Part shown: positions 1-5,278 of the stretch, one piece after another | Position numbering within the stretch: position 1 is the first letter of the stretch | Layout of the letters: each line of letters opens with the position of its first letter | NCBI GenBank assembly: GCA_964444735.1 | Contig: CAYUIJ010000106.1 | Coordinates: forward strand, 1 to 5,278 | Direction of reading: 5' to 3' | Length of the DNA: 5,278 nt | DNA from: Phocaeicola_A sp964444735 | GTDB taxonomy: Bacteria; Bacteroidota; Bacteroidia; Bacteroidales; Bacteroidaceae | The notes under the pieces: model-generated | Told to the model about the DNA's origin: nothing | Databases searched by the model: none | Seen by the model: only the letters and a program-made list of their open reading frames with translations | Position numbers and translations under genes: made by a program

Positions 1-46
1 CCCTGCTCCCAAAGCAGGTGCGCTAACCGGACTGCGCTACACCCCG
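1..46 (-). tRNA. tRNA-Pro (anticodon TGG), 3' part cut by window edge
   Basis: Read on the minus strand from 46 to 1, this is the 5' two-thirds of a tRNA. It has acceptor arm CGGGGTG (46-40), then TA, a D-arm with GCGC/GCGC stems, and an anticodon stem CCTGC (18-14) pairing with GCAGG (6-2). The seven-base loop TTTGGGA (13-7) places the anticodon TGG at 11-9, giving proline. The variable loop, T-arm and 3' acceptor strand lie beyond position 1, so CCA status and any attachment site at the 3' end cannot be judged. It has the same orientation as the cobalamin genes and lies 115 nt downstream of cbiB, so it could receive readthrough. A possible -7 element of its own is at 90-97. Confidence 0.95.
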
Positions 47-89
47 AAGCTTTTTCCTTTTTGATGCCTTTCATTCTCAAAAGCGGCTG

Positions 90-97
90 CTAAGGTA
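90..97 (-). promoter_or_regulatory. possible -7 element for tRNA-Pro
   Basis: The minus-strand sequence TACCTTAG matches the Bacteroides -7 consensus TAnnTTTG at all but one fixed position. It lies 43 nt before the mature tRNA 5' end, a reasonable distance for a tRNA promoter. No TTTG is present 19-21 nt further upstream, so the -33 half is missing or degenerate. This is suggestive only. Confidence 0.25.
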
Positions 98-140
98 AAG
101 ATTTTTCCGGTATCCCATACCTTTGCCCAATATTTTTTCC

Positions 141-161
141 AAAAAAAGACTGTCTTTCTTT
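141..161 (-). terminator. weak candidate terminator after cbiB
   Basis: Directly after the cbiB stop codon (164-162), the minus strand can fold into a stem of about nine base pairs. The arms are 161-153 and 149-141 around a three-base loop, with the near-perfect core AAAGA-CAG-TCTTT, and the 3' arm ends in a run of seven T (147-141). Only one pair is G-C and one is G-U, and the T-run is part of the stem, so it is much weaker than a standard intrinsic terminator. Its position right at the end of the operon is the main support. Confidence 0.3.
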
Positions 162-1112
162 CTACGCCTTACTACATTGAAAAAACAGATACAGAATCAT
201 AACGGTTATCAGCAGCATGAATATTTCAGACATCCTGTTGATACGTATTGCCGTTTTTACATCTTTATCGGTAAACGGCCGGTCATTATAGCCGATATAC
301 GGTTTCCATACATTTTCTCCAAAATAATTGTGCGGCCCTCCAAAACGACAATTCAAAATACCGGCCAGGGCCGATTCCGGATATCCGGAATTCGGACTGG
401 CATGCCGGCTTCCGGATTTTGCGACAAACTTTATAAGCGACGGCCTTCCGCTGGCAATCACCATCAGCAGTGCGGTCAGCCGTGCAGGAATATAATTGGC
501 CGCATCGTCTATACGTGCCGCCCAACATCCAAACAGGGCATAACGTTCGTTGCGATATCCAATCATGGAGTCAAGCGTATTGACCATTTTATAAGCCAGC
601 ATGCCGGGAACTCCCGATAAAAGGAACCAGAACAAAGGGGCAATCACCCCGTCGCTCAGGTTTTCCGCTAATGTCTCCAATGCGGCCGTACGTACCTCGT
701 GGTCTGAGAGATCCTGCGTGTCACGCCCTACTATGCATGACACCCGCGTTCTCCCCTCTTCCAACGAACGGTCTGCGGCCTCAAAAACAGCCTTTACCTC
801 ACGTATCAGTGATGTTCCGGCCAAACAAAAATATACAAGAACGGTTGAGACAGGCAAAGATACCGTTTCACCGGCAGTCTGTTCCAACACTCCTAAAAAG
901 CACCGGCTTACAACGTATACGGCCACAATCAGCCCGACCGAAAGGACAGCTCCCTTCAGCAGACGATGATTGCCTTTGTTCAGTGCTTTTTCCCCTCTGG
1001 CTATCAGATTACCGAATCCTGCGACCGGATGCGGCATCCACGAAGGATCTCCTAACATGCGGTCAAGCAGATATCCTGCCAGCAAGGGAATAATCTGTAG
1101 TACAAATTCCAT
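162..1112 (-). CDS. cbiB: adenosylcobinamide-phosphate synthase CbiB
   Basis: This integral membrane enzyme of the CbiB family (called CobD in Pseudomonas naming) joins (R)-1-amino-2-propanol O-2-phosphate to adenosylcobyric acid, giving adenosylcobinamide phosphate. At 316 residues it matches the usual family length. Family motifs run in order: DRMLGDP (17-23), HPVAGFG (28-34), VGRDTQDL (128-135), ENLSDGV (150-156), NTLDSMIGYRNERY (178-191), DDAANYIPARLTALL (202-216), HASPNSGYPESALAG (237-251) and FGGPHNYFGE (257-266). Hydrophobic stretches that look membrane-spanning lie near 1-16, 53-76, 87-103, 155-175, 208-225 and 296-312. The ATG at 1112 places the LDRxLGDP motif near the N-terminus as in the family; an upstream ATG at 1132 is out of frame. 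There is a 34-nt gap after cobD, with no clear ribosome binding site. It is the last gene of the operon, followed by tRNA-Pro. Confidence 0.96.
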   Translation of the reverse strand: MEFVLQIIPLLAGYLLDRMLGDPSWMPHPVAGFGNLIARGEKALNKGNHRLLKGAVLSVGLIVAVYVVSRCFLGVLEQTAGETVSLPVSTVLVYFCLAGTSLIREVKAVFEAADRSLEEGRTRVSCIVGRDTQDLSDHEVRTAALETLAENLSDGVIAPLFWFLLSGVPGMLAYKMVNTLDSMIGYRNERYALFGCWAARIDDAANYIPARLTALLMVIASGRPSLIKFVAKSGSRHASPNSGYPESALAGILNCRFGGPHNYFGENVWKPYIGYNDRPFTDKDVKTAIRINRMSEIFMLLITVMILYLFFQCSKA

Positions 1113-1146
1113 TTTTGCCTGATCTTAATCATTGCCTTAACCGTTC

Positions 1147-2160
1147 CTATATGCATGCCCAGCCGGACAGTGCCTTGACCAATGCCTGATTTTCCTCTTC
1201 TGTCTGAGTGGCCAGACGGAAGAAACTCTCATCAAGTCCTTCAAAGTTCGATGCATCCCGAATCAGAATGCCATGCTTTTCCGCAAGATACTCTTTCAAG
1301 GCCGAAGCCTTTCCCACTCTCAGCCTTACAAGAAAAAAATGCGTATCGCTGTCCCATACGTCCACAATTCCGGTACGTTTCAATTCCTTGACAAACCTTT
1401 CCTTTGTATCAAGATAATCTTTCAGGCTGACAGATAATTCCAGATTCTTCTCTAAAGCATAAAAACCGGCTTCTATGGCCAGGCTGTTGACCGACCACGG
1501 CATACGTTGAAGCCGTATCTCCCTTATCAGCTTTGCATTACCGGTGAGATAACCCATACGGAGTCCGGGAACAGCAAAACGCTTTGTCAACGAATGTATC
1601 AGGATAACGTTCGGCAATGCGGCAGCCTCACTCACACTGAAAAGCCGTTTGAATGTAAACGGCTCATACGACTGGTCTATGATAAACAGCTTGCCGGGAT
1701 GTCTGCCTGCCAATTCTCTCAGAAACCGGCAATCACGTACCTCACCAGTAGGGTTGTTGGGATTGCACAGCCAGAAAAGATCCGCGTCAGCCGGCAAGCC
1801 ATCGTATGTATAAAAAGCCGACACCCGATGTCCATGCAGTCTGCAGGCATCAGCATACTCACTGAAAGTGGGCATCCATACAGCGCTTCTTTTCCCCTTA
1901 AAGGCCTGTGCTGTCAGATATATGCCTTCAGTGGCCCCGTTCGTGACACATACGCAGTCTGCCTCCACATGATAAAAACCGGCAAAAGCCGCTTCCAGCG
2001 ACAAAGGCTCGGGCTCAGGATAATTGCCCAACAAATACAGCCGGCTCCTTAACCGATCAAACAGCCCGTCATGATCCGTACAATTGCATACATTCGAGCT
2101 GAAATTGCTTTTTATCAAATGCCTGTAACGAAATAAATCGTCTCCGTGTCCGCTAATCAT
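1147..2160 (-). CDS. cobD: threonine-phosphate decarboxylase CobD (PLP-dependent)
   Basis: This is a fold-type I PLP enzyme of the aminotransferase class I/II superfamily. In the CobD role (Salmonella naming) it decarboxylates L-threonine O-3-phosphate to (R)-1-amino-2-propanol O-2-phosphate, the linker that CbiB uses. It has 337 residues, close to the usual size. Visible motifs: YPEP (47-50), NGATEGIYL (74-82), CNPNNPTGE (132-140) with the PLP-contacting Asn136, IDQSYEPF (161-168) with Asp162 and Tyr165, and HSLTKRFAVPGLRMGY (189-204) with the Schiff-base Lys193 and Arg201. FFRLAT (313-318) carries Arg315, likely the substrate carboxylate-binding Arg. The sequence alone is also compatible with histidinol-phosphate aminotransferase (HisC-like), but the position between cobQ and cbiB and the N-terminal GHGDD (resembling the HGG start of CobD proteins) favour CobD. 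The start ATG at 2160 overlaps the end of cobQ by 8 nt, suggesting translational coupling. Confidence 0.92.
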   Translation of the reverse strand: MISGHGDDLFRYRHLIKSNFSSNVCNCTDHDGLFDRLRSRLYLLGNYPEPEPLSLEAAFAGFYHVEADCVCVTNGATEGIYLTAQAFKGKRSAVWMPTFSEYADACRLHGHRVSAFYTYDGLPADADLFWLCNPNNPTGEVRDCRFLRELAGRHPGKLFIIDQSYEPFTFKRLFSVSEAAALPNVILIHSLTKRFAVPGLRMGYLTGNAKLIREIRLQRMPWSVNSLAIEAGFYALEKNLELSVSLKDYLDTKERFVKELKRTGIVDVWDSDTHFFLVRLRVGKASALKEYLAEKHGILIRDASNFEGLDESFFRLATQTEEENQALVKALSGWACI

Positions 2161-3673
2161 TGTGTTGTAATATTTGATACAGCATGGGTATATTCAGATA
2201 TTTCCGCACATGCTCCGCAAGCTTGTCATACTGTCCGTTTTTAAAGGATTCCGCATCAAAAGCATGCTTCCGGCTCCTTTTTCCCGCATAGGGAGCCAGC
2301 AGATAATCAACAACGCATGCATTGTCAAGGATGCCGTGTATATAGGTCCCCATGCAGTGCCTGTCAACGAAACATCCTTCCGGCAAATCCCCGCCTTCAA
2401 AGATATTCATTGCCGTAGCCTTGTCTTTGTCAAGACATTCCGTACGCCCCATATGAATCTCATACCCCTGACAGACTGAGGCATTCCCCCGGAAACGGAA
2501 TCTTACCTGACGGGTTACCTTTTTGCCTTCGATGACAGTCGATACCGGTAAAAGGCCCAATCCCGGAAGACACCCGATACTTCCTTCCACTCCGTCAGGA
2601 TCAGATACTTCCCGTCCCATTATCTGATAGCCTCCGCATATGCCGAACACTGTGGCTCCGTTCATGCGAGCGCGTTGTATAGCCCGGGCCGCCCCGTTCT
2701 TACGCAAGTCACAGAGGTCGCCCAGCGTGCTTTTCGTTCCTGGTACGATGACAATATCAGCCTTTTCCAGCTCTTCCGCATTATCCGTGTAATAAAGGTG
2801 CACACGCTCGTCACGTTCCAGCACGTCAAAATCGGTATAGTTTGAAAGATGGCGAAGCAGCACCACGGCAATGTTCACTTTTTCCTGCATTGCCCGCATC
2901 CGTTTGCTCTGTAAGTCTACCGAATCCTCCTCCTCTATGCGGATATCGTCATAATATGGAATGACTCCCAAAACAGGAATATCGCAGAGCTCTTCAATCA
3001 TCCGGCATCCTCCTTCAAAAAGGCGTAAATCGCCTCTGAACTTGTTAATGACAACGCCTTTTATACGCCTCCTGTCATCCGGATCCTGCAACATTACCGA
3101 ACCATAAATACTGGCGAACACGCCTCCCCTGTCAATGTCGGCTACAAGAATCACATCGGCATTCGCGTAACGTGCCATCGGCATATTTACCAAATCCGTA
3201 TCACGCAGATTAATTTCCGAGATACTCCCCGCTCCCTCCATGACAACGGGGTTGTACTGTCGCCTCAGGCGGTCAAAAGCCGCACGCACCTCGCAGCGCA
3301 GCTCCTCGTGTCCTTCTTTTCTGAAATAGTCATAAGCATCTCTGTTGCCTATAGGACGTCCGTTCAGTATCACTTGTGAGACATGGTCTGAACCGGGCTT
3401 GAGCAACAAAGGATTCATGTCTGTATGACAAGGTATGCCCGCCGCTTCGGCCTGGACCGCCTGTGATCTTCCTATTTCCAGTCCGTCCGGCGTGGCATAC
3501 GAATTAAGAGCCATGTTTTGCGCCTTAAAAGGCGCCGGTCTGTACCCATCCTGCCTGAATATACGGCAAAGCGCAGTAGCAATGACACTTTTCCCTACAT
3601 TGCTCCCCGTACCGGCCAGCATCAACGGATGCAGACATGCAGACGTGCTATCCGCTCTGTTTTTCATAATCAT
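2153..3673 (-). CDS. cobQ: cobyric acid synthase CobQ/CbiP
   Basis: This glutamine-dependent amidotransferase amidates side chains b, d, e and g of adenosylcobyrinic acid a,c-diamide, using ATP, to give adenosylcobyric acid. It has 506 residues, normal for the family. The N-terminal dethiobiotin-synthetase-like ATPase domain has the P-loop GTGSNVGKS (21-29, Lys28), PFKAQNMALNSYAT (48-61), GRSQAVQAEAA (68-78), NPLLLKPGSD (87-96), EGAGSISEINL (146-156) and ADIDRGGVFASIYG (178-191). The C-terminal class I glutaminase-like domain has PGTKST (311-316), the nucleophile Cys346 in GICGGYQIMG (344-353), GYEIHMGRT (403-411) and His446 in GTYIHGILDN (442-451). The long Gln-Asn-Met and IHMGRT motifs separate it from CbiA. 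It starts 11 nt after cbiA. ATG at 3673 is used here, but ATG at 3667 (Met3) is equally possible. The stop codon lies inside the cobD start region. Confidence 0.97.
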   Translation of the reverse strand: MIMKNRADSTSACLHPLMLAGTGSNVGKSVIATALCRIFRQDGYRPAPFKAQNMALNSYATPDGLEIGRSQAVQAEAAGIPCHTDMNPLLLKPGSDHVSQVILNGRPIGNRDAYDYFRKEGHEELRCEVRAAFDRLRRQYNPVVMEGAGSISEINLRDTDLVNMPMARYANADVILVADIDRGGVFASIYGSVMLQDPDDRRRIKGVVINKFRGDLRLFEGGCRMIEELCDIPVLGVIPYYDDIRIEEEDSVDLQSKRMRAMQEKVNIAVVLLRHLSNYTDFDVLERDERVHLYYTDNAEELEKADIVIVPGTKSTLGDLCDLRKNGAARAIQRARMNGATVFGICGGYQIMGREVSDPDGVEGSIGCLPGLGLLPVSTVIEGKKVTRQVRFRFRGNASVCQGYEIHMGRTECLDKDKATAMNIFEGGDLPEGCFVDRHCMGTYIHGILDNACVVDYLLAPYAGKRSRKHAFDAESFKNGQYDKLAEHVRKYLNIPMLYQILQHND

Positions 3674-3684
3674 ATCATGGTAAT

Positions 3685-5049
3685 TTATTCCTTAAACAAA
3701 TCAAAAATACTGCGCTCGCCCCAATACAAATGCGTATATCCGGCAATGGCGTTCTTATACCGGTAAAGTCCCGTTGATACGGCATTGCCTCCGGCATCTG
3801 TCTGCTTCCCGATACGTTCCGGAACCTCTCCTTCGGCAGGCTCTGCCGATGAATAATGAAACTCATGCCCCTGAAAGACACGACCCCCGCACTCCAGTGT
3901 ACGATATCCCAGAACAAGCCTCATATTCTTCATGGTTGCCTTCAAAGGAATGATATCCGCCATAGGATAAGCCATGCCGTCCATGCCGGTAATCTGCCGG
4001 CAAAGATACATCATACCTCCGCACTCAGCCAATAAATATCCGCCTTTCTCCACGTATGTACGTATGTTTTCAATCATTTTCCGGTTCCGCGACAATTCTT
4101 GTAGAAAAAATTCCGGATATCCCCCCGGAAGATACACAAAGTCAGTCTCCGGCAATACGGTGTCTTTCACTAAGCTAAAATAGCTTACCGGTGCCGTGGC
4201 CGCCAGCCTTTCCAGATTATACCGGTATGTAAAATTGAAGGCTTCATCATGCGCTACAGCTATATTCCTTATTTTTATACCGCGTGTATCCATCGGAATG
4301 CCCATACAGCCGCTGCCGTCATCTTCCGTATTCCGCAGGGCGTTCCTTATGCCGCACTTTTCCATAAGCAAGTCAAGATTGACATATTCTTCCACCGCAT
4401 CGGCTATACGGTCGGCAAATCTGTCAAGACTGCCTAAGGCGTCAAGTGTAAGTCCCAAATGCCTTGAAGGCAGTTCGATCTCCTTCATCCGCGGAAAGCA
4501 TCCCAGACAAGTCACTCCGGCATCATGGCAGGCTTCTTCCAAAAACCTTGCGTGATTCTCCGAGCCCGTCTGGTTGAATATCACTCCGCCTATCCGTATA
4601 GACGGATCAAAACGTCTGAAGCCGTATATGACAGGAGCTACAGAATAAGCCGTTGAACGCGCATTGACCACCAATATAACCGGAATCCGGAGTAAACGGG
4701 CTATATCGGCACTGCTGCCTTCACTTTTATGAAATCCGTCAAAGAGTCCCATGACCCCTTCAACAACCGATATCTCGGCATCCCGGCTGTAATACCGGAA
4801 CAATTCCCTCACATGCCGGCGTGAAGCCATCCAAATGTCCAGATTGACAGACGCGTTTCCGGATGCCATTGAATGGTATTGCGGGTCAATATAGTCAGGG
4901 CCGCATTTAAACGGCTGTACGTGTAGTCCCCGCCGCCGCAAGGCCCGGAGCAGTCCTATTGTCAGCGTTGTCTTCCCGCTGCCCGATGCCGCCGCTCCTA
5001 TCAGGAACTGTATCTTATTATGGAAATGATGATGCATGCTACTTCTCAT
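3685..5049 (-). CDS. cbiA: cobyrinate a,c-diamide synthase CbiA/CobB
   Basis: This ATP- and glutamine-dependent enzyme amidates the a and c carboxylates of cobyrinic acid (or hydrogenobyrinic acid in the aerobic route, where it is called CobB). It has 454 residues, usual for CbiA. The N-terminal ATPase domain shows the P-loop GAAASGSGKTT (18-28, Lys26), CGPDYIDP (49-56) and EGVMGLFDG (97-105). A linker region contains VAHDEAFNFTYRYNLERL (265-282). The C-terminal glutaminase domain shows LPGGYPE (307-313), the nucleophile Cys343 in AECGGMMYL (341-349), GHEFHYS (394-400) and His440 in YTHLYW (438-443), the likely catalytic His. Met1 at 5049 is the longest start. Met5 at 5037 also fits, with a weak GAGAAG four nt upstream of it. 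The N-terminus is His-rich (His6-8 and His10). It is the first gene of the operon. The anaerobic-route name is chosen because Bacteroidales are anaerobes; that is inference. Confidence 0.96.
   Translation of the reverse strand: MRSSMHHHFHNKIQFLIGAAASGSGKTTLTIGLLRALRRRGLHVQPFKCGPDYIDPQYHSMASGNASVNLDIWMASRRHVRELFRYYSRDAEISVVEGVMGLFDGFHKSEGSSADIARLLRIPVILVVNARSTAYSVAPVIYGFRRFDPSIRIGGVIFNQTGSENHARFLEEACHDAGVTCLGCFPRMKEIELPSRHLGLTLDALGSLDRFADRIADAVEEYVNLDLLMEKCGIRNALRNTEDDGSGCMGIPMDTRGIKIRNIAVAHDEAFNFTYRYNLERLAATAPVSYFSLVKDTVLPETDFVYLPGGYPEFFLQELSRNRKMIENIRTYVEKGGYLLAECGGMMYLCRQITGMDGMAYPMADIIPLKATMKNMRLVLGYRTLECGGRVFQGHEFHYSSAEPAEGEVPERIGKQTDAGGNAVSTGLYRYKNAIAGYTHLYWGERSIFDLFKE
3688..3693 (-). 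promoter_or_regulatory. cobQ: Shine-Dalgarno-like site ahead of cobQ
   Basis: AAGGAA on the minus strand is the clearest ribosome-binding-like sequence in the window and overlaps the last codons of cbiA. Its spacing is 9 nt to an ATG at 3678 that opens only a two-codon frame (ATG ATA TGA), 14 nt to the cobQ ATG at 3673 and 20 nt to the ATG at 3667. It therefore does not cleanly decide the cobQ start. Bacteroidota often initiate without such a site, so it may also be coincidental. Confidence 0.35.
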
Positions 5050-5072
5050 ACCCGGCTTTTTCTATCGGAAGG

Positions 5073-5080
5073 CTAAGATA
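5073..5080 (-). promoter_or_regulatory. possible -7 element for the cbiA operon
   Basis: On the minus strand TATCTTAG matches TAnnTTTG except at one fixed position and lies 23 nt before the cbiA ATG, which would give a leader of roughly 15-20 nt. No good TTTG occurs 19-21 nt upstream (the bases there read GTTA or CGTT). A competing candidate is TTTG at 5156-5153 with TATTTTTT at 5129-5122, but its 23-nt spacer is longer than the 19-21 expected. The operon promoter is therefore not firmly located. Confidence 0.25.
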
Positions 5081-5103
5081 CGCAAATCTGCCGGACCGGT
5101 AAC

Positions 5104-5142
5104 GGCCGCATTGAAATTTTTAAAAAATACAGGGAAGCGGCC
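5104..5142. repeat. GC-rich inverted repeat GGCCGC/GCGGCC around an AT palindrome
   Basis: Perfect six-base arms GGCCGC (5104-5109) and GCGGCC (5137-5142) enclose a 27-nt AT-rich loop. That loop itself contains the symmetric stretch ATTTTT-AAAAAAT (5116-5128). It lies in the divergent intergenic region, 55-93 nt upstream of the cbiA start. No T-run follows on either strand, so it is not a standard terminator. It could be a leader hairpin of cbiA mRNA or chance. Confidence 0.4.
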
Positions 5143-5158
5143 CCGGCATGGTCAAATT

Positions 5159-5176
5159 TGAAAACTAACGTTTTCA
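5159..5176. repeat. perfect 7-bp inverted repeat abutting the + strand promoter
   Basis: TGAAAAC-TAAC-GTTTTCA is a perfect inverted repeat with seven-base arms and a four-base spacer. It ends one base before the TTTG -33 element at 5177. An overlapping ten-base palindrome TCAAATTTGA (5152-5161) extends it leftwards. Symmetry, length and placement resemble the binding site of a dimeric regulator, either an activator site upstream of the polymerase or a site shared with the divergent cbiA operon. No regulator is identifiable in the window. Confidence 0.5.
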
Positions 5177-5208
5177 TTTGTCACTGTCTCAGGCTTTCAC
5201 TATATTTG
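5177..5208 (+). promoter_or_regulatory. Bacteroides-type -33/-7 promoter for the rightward gene
   Basis: TTTG at 5177-5180 and TATATTTG at 5201-5208 match the Bacteroidota primary-sigma consensus (TTTG, 19-21 bp, TAnnTTTG) perfectly, with a 20-bp spacer. Transcription would start near 5213-5216, giving a leader of about 30 nt before the ATG at 5245. It is the best promoter match in the window and the main taxonomic clue. Confidence 0.85.
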
Positions 5209-5217
5209 CACCCGGAA

Positions 5218-5231
5218 TATAGTAAACTATA
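5218..5231. repeat. inverted repeat TATAGT-AA-ACTATA just after the predicted start site
   Basis: Perfect six-base arms TATAGT (5218-5223) and ACTATA (5226-5231) are separated by AA. The repeat lies just downstream of the predicted + strand transcription start, a classic repressor-operator position. A further copy of the half-site ACTATA (5199-5204) overlaps the -7 element. As RNA the hairpin would be very weak, so a DNA-level role is more likely if it is functional. Confidence 0.45.
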
Positions 5232-5244
5232 AAACCTGTCTGCG

Positions 5245-5278
5245 ATGATTAAGGATATAATGGATGCCAACGGCAATG
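5245..5278 (+). CDS. start of an unidentified gene, 3' end outside window
   Basis: An open frame begins with ATG at 5245 and reads MIKDIMDANGN to the window edge, 11 codons with no stop. An in-frame TAA at 5230-5232 rules out a start further upstream; ATG at 5260 is an alternative. The start is supported by the strong promoter at 5177-5208, which leaves a leader of about 30 nt. There is no Shine-Dalgarno sequence, as is common in Bacteroidota. Eleven residues are too few to recognise a family and no function is proposed. It is divergent from the cobalamin operon, so a shared control region is possible. Confidence 0.6.
   Translation, partial: MIKDIMDANGN

Noticed and set aside
1..46. tRNA-Pro as an integration site for a mobile element
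   Set aside because: The tRNA 3' end lies outside the window, and no integrase, direct repeat or atypical gene is seen beside it.
123..620. Open frame of 165 codons on the + strand opposite cbiB
   Set aside because: It is antisense to a well-supported full-length CbiB; its translation shows no recognisable domain and the composition expected of a codon-bias shadow.
1507..2052. Open frame of 181 codons on the + strand opposite cobD
   Set aside because: It lies fully antisense to cobD, whose catalytic motifs are intact, and has no recognisable motif or promoter.
1147..2160. Possible histidinol-phosphate aminotransferase instead of CobD
   Set aside because: Family motifs overlap, but the position between cobQ and cbiB with an 8-nt overlap makes threonine-phosphate decarboxylase far more likely.
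4196..4555. Open frame of 119 codons on the + strand opposite cbiA
   Set aside because: It is antisense to the CbiA linker and ATPase region; Ser/Arg-rich translation typical of a shadow frame, with no start-site support.
5180..5195. Minus-strand AGCCTGAGACAGTGAC, slightly like a cobalamin-riboswitch B12 box
   Set aside because: It matches only with a deletion and several mismatches, the usual upstream aptamer elements such as GCCACTG are missing, and it overlaps the + strand promoter; chance resemblance is more likely.

Overview
The window looks like a Bacteroidales (Bacteroides/Phocaeicola-like) chromosome. The main evidence is a textbook Bacteroides-type promoter (TTTG, 20-bp spacer, TATATTTG) on the + strand near the right edge. 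Weak or absent Shine-Dalgarno sequences before most genes and moderate base composition fit this. The assignment is to order level only; no species can be named from this sequence.

Layout, left to right: (1) positions 1-46 hold the 5' part of a tRNA-Pro(TGG) on the minus strand, cut by the window edge. (2) 47-161 is a short spacer with a weak terminator-like hairpin directly after the last cobalamin gene. (3) 162-5049 is a compact four-gene minus-strand operon for the middle of adenosylcobalamin synthesis, transcribed cbiA > cobQ(cbiP) > cobD > cbiB. The junctions are an 11-nt gap, an 8-nt overlap and a 34-nt gap. (4) 5050-5244 is a divergent intergenic region carrying the + strand promoter and several inverted repeats. 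(5) 5245-5278 is the first 11 codons of an unrecognised + strand gene that leaves the window.

The four enzymes take cobyrinic acid to adenosylcobinamide phosphate. CbiA amidates the a and c side chains. After adenosylation, by an enzyme not in this window, CobQ amidates side chains b, d, e and g to give cobyric acid. CobD makes (R)-1-amino-2-propanol O-2-phosphate from L-threonine phosphate, and CbiB attaches it to cobyric acid. Gene order follows reaction order. Corrin-ring genes and the nucleotide-loop genes (cobU, cobS, cobT, cobC) are absent here; a tRNA gene follows cbiB, so those genes must lie elsewhere if present.

All four proteins are full length with their key residues intact, so the coding part is ordinary. 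I see no undescribed system. The parts worth a second look are non-coding: two perfect inverted repeats that bracket the + strand promoter, and the lack of a recognisable cobalamin riboswitch ahead of the operon.
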